Under the pieces are notes generated by a model. That model searched no databases and was not told the origin of the DNA. It saw nothing but the letters and a program-made list of their open reading frames with translations. A stretch of 64,000 nt of DNA from Ruania albidiflava DSM 18029 (lineage in GTDB: Bacteria; Actinomycetota; Actinomycetes; Actinomycetales; Beutenbergiaceae), in assembly GCF_000421225.1 (NCBI RefSeq), contig NZ_ATWL01000009.1:62001-126000 (forward strand), written 5' to 3'. The position numbers were made by a program, and so were the translations under genes. Of this stretch, positions 59,876-64,000 are shown piece by piece (position 1 is the stretch's first letter; each line of letters opens with the position of its first letter).

Positions 59876-62395
59876 ATGAAGCCCAACATCGGACGAAACC
59901 GCGGACGGCGGACCGCCATGGTCGCCGCTGCGCTGGCAGCGGCCCTCTCGCTGCTGGTCGCGCCCACCCAGGCAGCACCGGCACCACCAGCAGCCGCGCA
60001 GGACGCTACCCCTGCGCCCGTCGTCGAGGACCTGGGCCCGGCGGTGATGTCGGTGAACGTGCGCTCGGCCGCATTCGGCGAGCTGGCCGACGGTACCCCT
60101 GTGGCCTATGCCGTCTCCAACGGGAACCCGGCCACCTTCACCATGGTGGACGTGACCACCGGCGAGAGTCTGTTCGCCGCCGAGCTGGAGGGTGCCACCC
60201 TCGGCGGCTGGATGCTCGTCGATGATGACGACGGCATGGTGTACTTCACCGCCCGGCACCCGATGCCCGGCGGCCTGTTCTCCTTCGATCCGGCCACCAG
60301 CGAGCTGACCAACATCACCGAGCGGGTCGCGGGCGAGTCGGTCCTGTACAGCGGCAGCTGGGGGCCGGACGGTCGGATCTACTTCGGCACGTATCCGCAC
60401 GCGAAGGTGGTGGCTTTCGACCCGGCCACCGGCGAGTTCGAGGACTACGGCACCCAGACCGAGGACGCCGCGTACGTCTTCTCCCTGAGCGTCGTTGACG
60501 GCGAGATCTGGGCGGGCACCGGCCCGGTGCCGCACCTGTACGCCCTCGACCCGGCCAGCGGGGACCGGCGGGAGATCCAGCCGCCGGAGGACGTGATGGA
60601 GAACACGCAGTGGTTCATCGGTATTGAGCAGCGCGCGGAGAAGGTGCTCGTCCGGCTCTCCCCGCGGGGCAACTACGACACCGCTGTCTTCGACCTGGGT
60701 ACAGGCCGGTGGTCGGAGGAGATCATCCCAGCCGTATTCGGGTCCGCACCAACCAACGTGGACGCCGACGGTCGGACGTACATGTTCTCCGAGGGGGCGG
60801 TGATTGGCTACGACGTCACCACTGGTGAGCTCGTGCCCACCGGCTGGGCCGACACCGAGCTGCCGGACCTCCTCGCGGACCAGGTGGGCACCTACGACAT
60901 GACGGTGATGTCCCTTCCTGGTACCGAGGGCGAGACGCTCGTCGGGCTGAGCACCGACGGTGACCTGTGGACCTACCACCTGAGCAGCGAGGAGACCACC
61001 TTCCGCCATGCGGAGATCGAGCCGGCCCCAGCAGAGGCGCATGGCCTAGGGGTGGGTCCGGACGGCAATGCCTATATCGGTGCGTATCTGTCCAGCGGCT
61101 CGATGACCCGGGTGGATGCCCAGACCCTGGAGTTGACCCCGCTGCGTGGGCCGAAGCAGGCCGATGCGATCGCCACCCACGGCGACGAGATCATCGTCAC
61201 CTCCTACCCCGGTGCGGTGGTGCACGCGGGCGACCTTGGCCAGGAGTGGGACTGGGGCACGAATCCGCGCCACGTGCTCACCCTGGACCGTGGCGCCCCC
61301 TACTTCCAGGACCGGATCAACGGGGTCGTCTCCATCGGCGACCGGGTGGCACTGGGCACCGTGCCCGACTACGGAGAGCTCGGTGGTGCGCTCACCCTGC
61401 TCGACACCGAGACGGGTGAGTTCGAGTTCCACCGGGACGTCGTTCCTGACCAGAGCATCATCTCCCTCGCTTATGCCGACGGGCTGATCTACGGAGGCAC
61501 CTCCATCAACGGGGGGCTCTCGACCACTCCGACCGCACAGTCCGCCGAGCTGTTCGTCTGGGACGTCGAGTCGCAGGAGGTGCTGTGGTCAGAGTCGCTT
61601 ACCGATCATGCCGGCTACCTGGCCGGCCTGTCCTGGGGTGCAGGCGGACAGCTGGTCGGTGCCACATCGGACGGCGTGCTGTTCGAGTTCGATCCACAGC
61701 AGCGCGAGGTGACGTGGTCGGTCCGGCTCTTCGAGGCCGACGAGGGCAACCACGGGGGCTGGGGCTACTCCACGAAGACCATCTGGGACGAGCGGACCGA
61801 CTCCTACCTGGTCACCCTGGACGGCACGCTGTACCAGGTGCATCGCAGCTCCGGTGAGTTCGAGGTGGTGGCAGAGGAGATGGACCAGATCGCCCGGGAC
61901 GGAACCGGTCACATCATCGGCGTGGACCTCACGCACGCCTACCGCATCGACCTCGATGGCCAGGACGTCACCTGTGACCGGACGATCACCAGCGACCGCA
62001 ACGGGCCGCTGCGGGTCGCCGACGGTATCACCTGTGTGGACGATGCTCTGTTGCGCGGACCGGTGACCGTTGCTGAAGGTGCCGGTCTGGTGCTGACCGA
62101 TGCGCAGCTGCGTGGGCCACTGCGTGCTGGTGCCCCGACTGTGGTGCACCTGGTCGATTCCGACGTGGCCGGCCCGGTGCGCATCGACGGCGCTACCGAG
62201 GACGTCGTGCTGCAGAACAGCACGATCAGCGGCCCGGTGCGGCTGACCAACGGTGCAACCAAGCTAGCGCCGCTGATCGGCGGCAACGCCGTGAACGGGC
62301 CGCTGTCCTGCTCAGACAACGACCCGGCTCCTGTGGACTCCGGTCTCGACAACGAGGTCCGCGGTCCCCAGCGCGGGCAGTGTGCTGCGCTCTAG
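59876..62395 (+). CDS. Secreted propeller-like protein with C-terminal GP-repeat domain (paralog 2)
   Basis: This 839-residue protein has a long signal peptide (basic N-terminus, hydrophobic core about 20-36, cleavage near AQA). The middle is repeated beta units with DPATG and GPDGRIYFGTYP motifs. Regions shared with paralog 1 include WDWGTNP, the GTVPDYGELGGALTL segment and GGTSINGGLS. The C-terminal 120 residues carry regular GP pairs and Cys and end GQCAAL, as in paralog 1. AGGAGGAG lies upstream of ATG 59876. It lacks an LPxTG motif or membrane anchor. The propeller fold is inferred from repeats, and the function is unknown. Confidence 0.83.
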   Translation: MKPNIGRNRGRRTAMVAAALAAALSLLVAPTQAAPAPPAAAQDATPAPVVEDLGPAVMSVNVRSAAFGELADGTPVAYAVSNGNPATFTMVDVTTGESLFAAELEGATLGGWMLVDDDDGMVYFTARHPMPGGLFSFDPATSELTNITERVAGESVLYSGSWGPDGRIYFGTYPHAKVVAFDPATGEFEDYGTQTEDAAYVFSLSVVDGEIWAGTGPVPHLYALDPASGDRREIQPPEDVMENTQWFIGIEQRAEKVLVRLSPRGNYDTAVFDLGTGRWSEEIIPAVFGSAPTNVDADGRTYMFSEGAVIGYDVTTGELVPTGWADTELPDLLADQVGTYDMTVMSLPGTEGETLVGLSTDGDLWTYHLSSEETTFRHAEIEPAPAEAHGLGVGPDGNAYIGAYLSSGSMTRVDAQTLELTPLRGPKQADAIATHGDEIIVTSYPGAVVHAGDLGQEWDWGTNPRHVLTLDRGAPYFQDRINGVVSIGDRVALGTVPDYGELGGALTLLDTETGEFEFHRDVVPDQSIISLAYADGLIYGGTSINGGLSTTPTAQSAELFVWDVESQEVLWSESLTDHAGYLAGLSWGAGGQLVGATSDGVLFEFDPQQREVTWSVRLFEADEGNHGGWGYSTKTIWDERTDSYLVTLDGTLYQVHRSSGEFEVVAEEMDQIARDGTGHIIGVDLTHAYRIDLDGQDVTCDRTITSDRNGPLRVADGITCVDDALLRGPVTVAEGAGLVLTDAQLRGPLRAGAPTVVHLVDSDVAGPVRIDGATEDVVLQNSTISGPVRLTNGATKLAPLIGGNAVNGPLSCSDNDPAPVDSGLDNEVRGPQRGQCAAL

Positions 62396-62456
62396 CTGTA
62401 CCAGCCGGGAGGCGGGTGGCACTCGGCGAGTCTGGTTGATGCAGCGAGAGCCTCCG

Positions 62457-62493
62457 GGTGGGGGTGTGGTTGCTCGAAGGCCGCACCCCCACC
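62457..62493. terminator. Terminator between propeller gene 2 and nagB
   Basis: GGTGGGGGTG (62457-62466) and CACCCCCACC (62484-62493) form a perfect 10-bp stem with a 17-nt loop, 61 bp past the stop of the propeller gene. The two genes converge; the rest of the 267-bp gap shows no gene. Confidence 0.6.
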
Positions 62494-62662
62494 AGGGGCG
62501 TCCTTCTGTTCTGCGGCCGTACAGGACACCTGCCAGTACGAGCTGTCAGCGGAGCACTCTGGCGGCTCGTCAGGAGCGTCGCGACGGGGCCGACGTGCTC
62601 GTCTGAGGACCGGGGTGGCAGTCGGCAGCGGCTGCCCGGGACGGCGGGAGGCCGATCTTGCG

Positions 62663-63439
62663 CTACCTGTCAGCGCGCTCGAGCTGGGCTGCTGCCGCCG
62701 TGTCGAGGAACAGCGTGGCATCTGGATGGGTGCGCAGCACGGTGGCTGGCACAGCCGAGCTCACCGGTTCCATCAGCGCCGCCCGGACCGCGTCGGCCTT
62801 GATCGTGCCGAGCACGGTGGCCACCATCGACTTTCCACGCAACAGCGCCGGAACGGTAAGGGTGAGCGCTCGCTCAGGCACCTCACCGATAGTGGAGAAC
62901 AGGCCCTCGTCGACCTGTTGCTGGCGGGAGGTGGTGGTCAGCGGGACCTCCCGCAGGAGCGCGGGGTCGTCGAAGCTCGCCTCGTGCGGCTCGTTGAACG
63001 CCACGTGCCCGTTCACGCCCATGCCCAGACAGACCACGTCGATGTCGGCCCGGGCGACCAGGTCGCTATACCGGCGGATCTCCCCTTGCGCGTCCCCCTC
63101 AGTCTGGATGCGCTGCAGCCCGGGCAACGCAGCGGCCGGAAGCCGCTCGGCGAGCCACTGGCCGAAGGCCGCCGGATGATCGGGGTGCAGACCGAAGTAC
63201 TCGTCCATGTGCAACGACTCCACAGCGGACCAGTCGATGCGCTGGTCGGCGCCGAGCGTGCGCAGCATGACTTCCTGAGAGGGGGCGCTGGCGAAGATCA
63301 CCCGTGCACGGCCCTTCTCGGTCAGCGCTCGGTGGAGGAGATCCGCCGCGAGCGCTCCCGCCTGTGCGCCCGCCCGCTCCGCGGTGTCAGCGATGACAAC
63401 ACCCCCAGAGAGGGTGCCCTGTTCAGACTTGATCATCAT
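62663..63439 (-). CDS. nagB: Glucosamine-6-phosphate deaminase
   Basis: This 258-residue enzyme converts glucosamine-6-phosphate to fructose-6-phosphate and ammonia. It has the catalytic LHMDEYFGL motif, then GMGVNGHVAFNEP, with the His and Glu of the active site. It is complete by length. ATG 63439 is preferred, with GAAG and GGGGA just upstream; ATG 63436 is also possible. It is divergent from the AGE epimerase gene and shares a two-operator control region with it, which points to amino-sugar catabolism. Confidence 0.93.
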   Translation of the reverse strand: MMIKSEQGTLSGGVVIADTAERAGAQAGALAADLLHRALTEKGRARVIFASAPSQEVMLRTLGADQRIDWSAVESLHMDEYFGLHPDHPAAFGQWLAERLPAAALPGLQRIQTEGDAQGEIRRYSDLVARADIDVVCLGMGVNGHVAFNEPHEASFDDPALLREVPLTTTSRQQQVDEGLFSTIGEVPERALTLTVPALLRGKSMVATVLGTIKADAVRAALMEPVSSAVPATVLRTHPDATLFLDTAAAAQLERADR

Positions 63440-63462
63440 TCCCCATCTTCTACCTGGACCAG

Positions 63463-63520
63463 TGCAATCGGTTGCACCGATATAGTAACCAGACCATACT
63501 GAGAGAAGCAACCGATTGCG
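63463..63520. promoter_or_regulatory. Divergent nagB/epimerase promoters with two LacI-type operators
   Basis: For nagB (minus): TTGCTT (63511-63506), 18 bp, TACTAT (63487-63482), then TGCAATCGGTTGCA on the plus strand (63463-63476). For the epimerase (plus): TTGCAC (63472-63477), 17 bp, CATACT (63495-63500), then AGCAACCGATTGCG (63507-63520). Each operator lies just past its -10 and also overlaps the other promoter's -35, so one repressor could shut both. Confidence 0.78.
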
Positions 63521-63675
63521 GCATCGATGGTGTCGAGTGCGCCTTGACCCATCACCCCTCCGCCATCCGGCCGCGACCATGCCACCAGATCACTGCTTGA
63601 CCCGATTGCCCCCAGCGACAACTCGCGCAGCACCCGACCACCCGGGACTGTCTCCCTCCGACCGAAGGAGTACCG

Positions 63676-64000
63676 ATGGACCTCACTGCAATGGCAGGCC
63701 AGGCACGCCACCAGCTCACCGAGGTGGTGCTGCCATTCTGGCTGTCCTACGGCATCGATACCGAGAACGGGGGGTTTCATACCACCTTCGACAACCGCGG
63801 TCGCCGCCAGGGAGGTGCTGGCAAGTTCGTCTGGTCCCAGGGCCGGTTTGTCTGGCTGTTGGCCCGGGCTGCCGATCTCTCCCGTCGTGGAGTGCTCGAC
63901 CTGGAGCCGGAGCAGCTGCTTGTCCCGGCGCGGGCGGGCGCGCAGTTCCTGCGGGATCATGCGGTGCACCCGGACGGCACGTGCTCCTTCGTGCTCACCG
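63676..64000 (+). CDS. AGE-family N-acylglucosamine 2-epimerase-like protein (cut by window edge)
   Basis: The first 108 codons are visible. FWLSYGIDTENGGFHTTFDNRG and KFVWSQGRFVWLLARA match the N-terminal helices of the (alpha/alpha)6-barrel AGE family. Members interconvert GlcNAc and ManNAc, or epimerise mannose, glucose or cellobiose; the substrate cannot be fixed from this part. GAAGGAG lies upstream of the ATG. It shares the operator-bearing region with nagB, which supports an amino-sugar role. Confidence 0.85.
   Translation, partial: MDLTAMAGQARHQLTEVVLPFWLSYGIDTENGGFHTTFDNRGRRQGGAGKFVWSQGRFVWLLARAADLSRRGVLDLEPEQLLVPARAGAQFLRDHAVHPDGTCSFVLT

Overview
This window is high-GC actinobacterial DNA. 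The gene families and their order point to a Micrococcales-type organism; the genus is not determined, and a Ruaniaceae/Beutenbergiaceae-like host is only a guess. Supporting signs are a WhiB regulator, a PASTA-bearing PonA2-type penicillin-binding protein, an actinobacterial Tad/Flp cluster with a DUF4244 pilin, a topA whose C-terminus has Lys-rich repeats, and many GTG starts. I see no insertion sequence, prophage or CRISPR array.

Bases 1 to about 39,600 are mostly conserved core. In order they hold: a truncated membrane protein; a DUF6069 protein; tRNA-Pro(CGG); metallophosphoesterase, ponA2 and whiB4; a DUF4177/RidA pair; crp; an alpha/beta hydrolase; acs; a Pro/Ala-rich membrane protein; the CpaE-TadA-TadB-TadC-pilin-TadE-TadE-like cluster; a DEAD/DEAH helicase; a nucleotidyltransferase; a SigE-type sigma factor with a membrane partner; hppA; an SDR; an MFS exporter; a methyltransferase/PAP2 pair; topA; a decayed AbiEi/DUF559-like gene; an SRPBCC/ArsR pair; a Gfo/Idh oxidoreductase; tmk and holB; a secreted peptidase-like hydrolase; tRNA-Thr(CGT); and a ferredoxin-reductase-like flavoprotein. 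From memory, MPE-ponA2-whiB4-RidA-crp-ephE-acs-ssd-tad-helicase-topA-holB matches the Rv3683 to Rv3644 order of Mycobacterium tuberculosis, so the first 36 kb looks like an ancestral actinobacterial backbone.

Bases from about 39,680 to the right edge form a carbohydrate-utilisation island. Two paralogous secreted propeller-like proteins sit near its ends (39681-42125 minus, 59876-62395 plus). Between them are a peptide/oligosaccharide-type ABC importer, an enolase-superfamily enzyme, an alpha/beta hydrolase, a CUT1 sugar ABC importer, a LacI regulator, an SGNH hydrolase and two operons that each pair a canonical Gfo/Idh protein with an atypical one. NagB (glucosamine-6-phosphate deaminase) and the start of an AGE-family epimerase follow. 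No glycoside hydrolase is encoded within the window.

The island is tied together by near-identical 14-bp palindromes (consensus TGCAAnCGnTTGCA). Each lies just downstream of, or inside, a readable TTGACn-N17/18-TAnnnT-like promoter. Eight promoters carry one, and the only LacI gene in view lies in the middle, so I read it as one LacI regulon for uptake and breakdown of an amino-sugar-containing glycan. Other signals are a four-copy, exactly 62-bp intergenic palindromic repeat and many leaderless-type promoters (TAnnnT 6-7 nt before a start codon).
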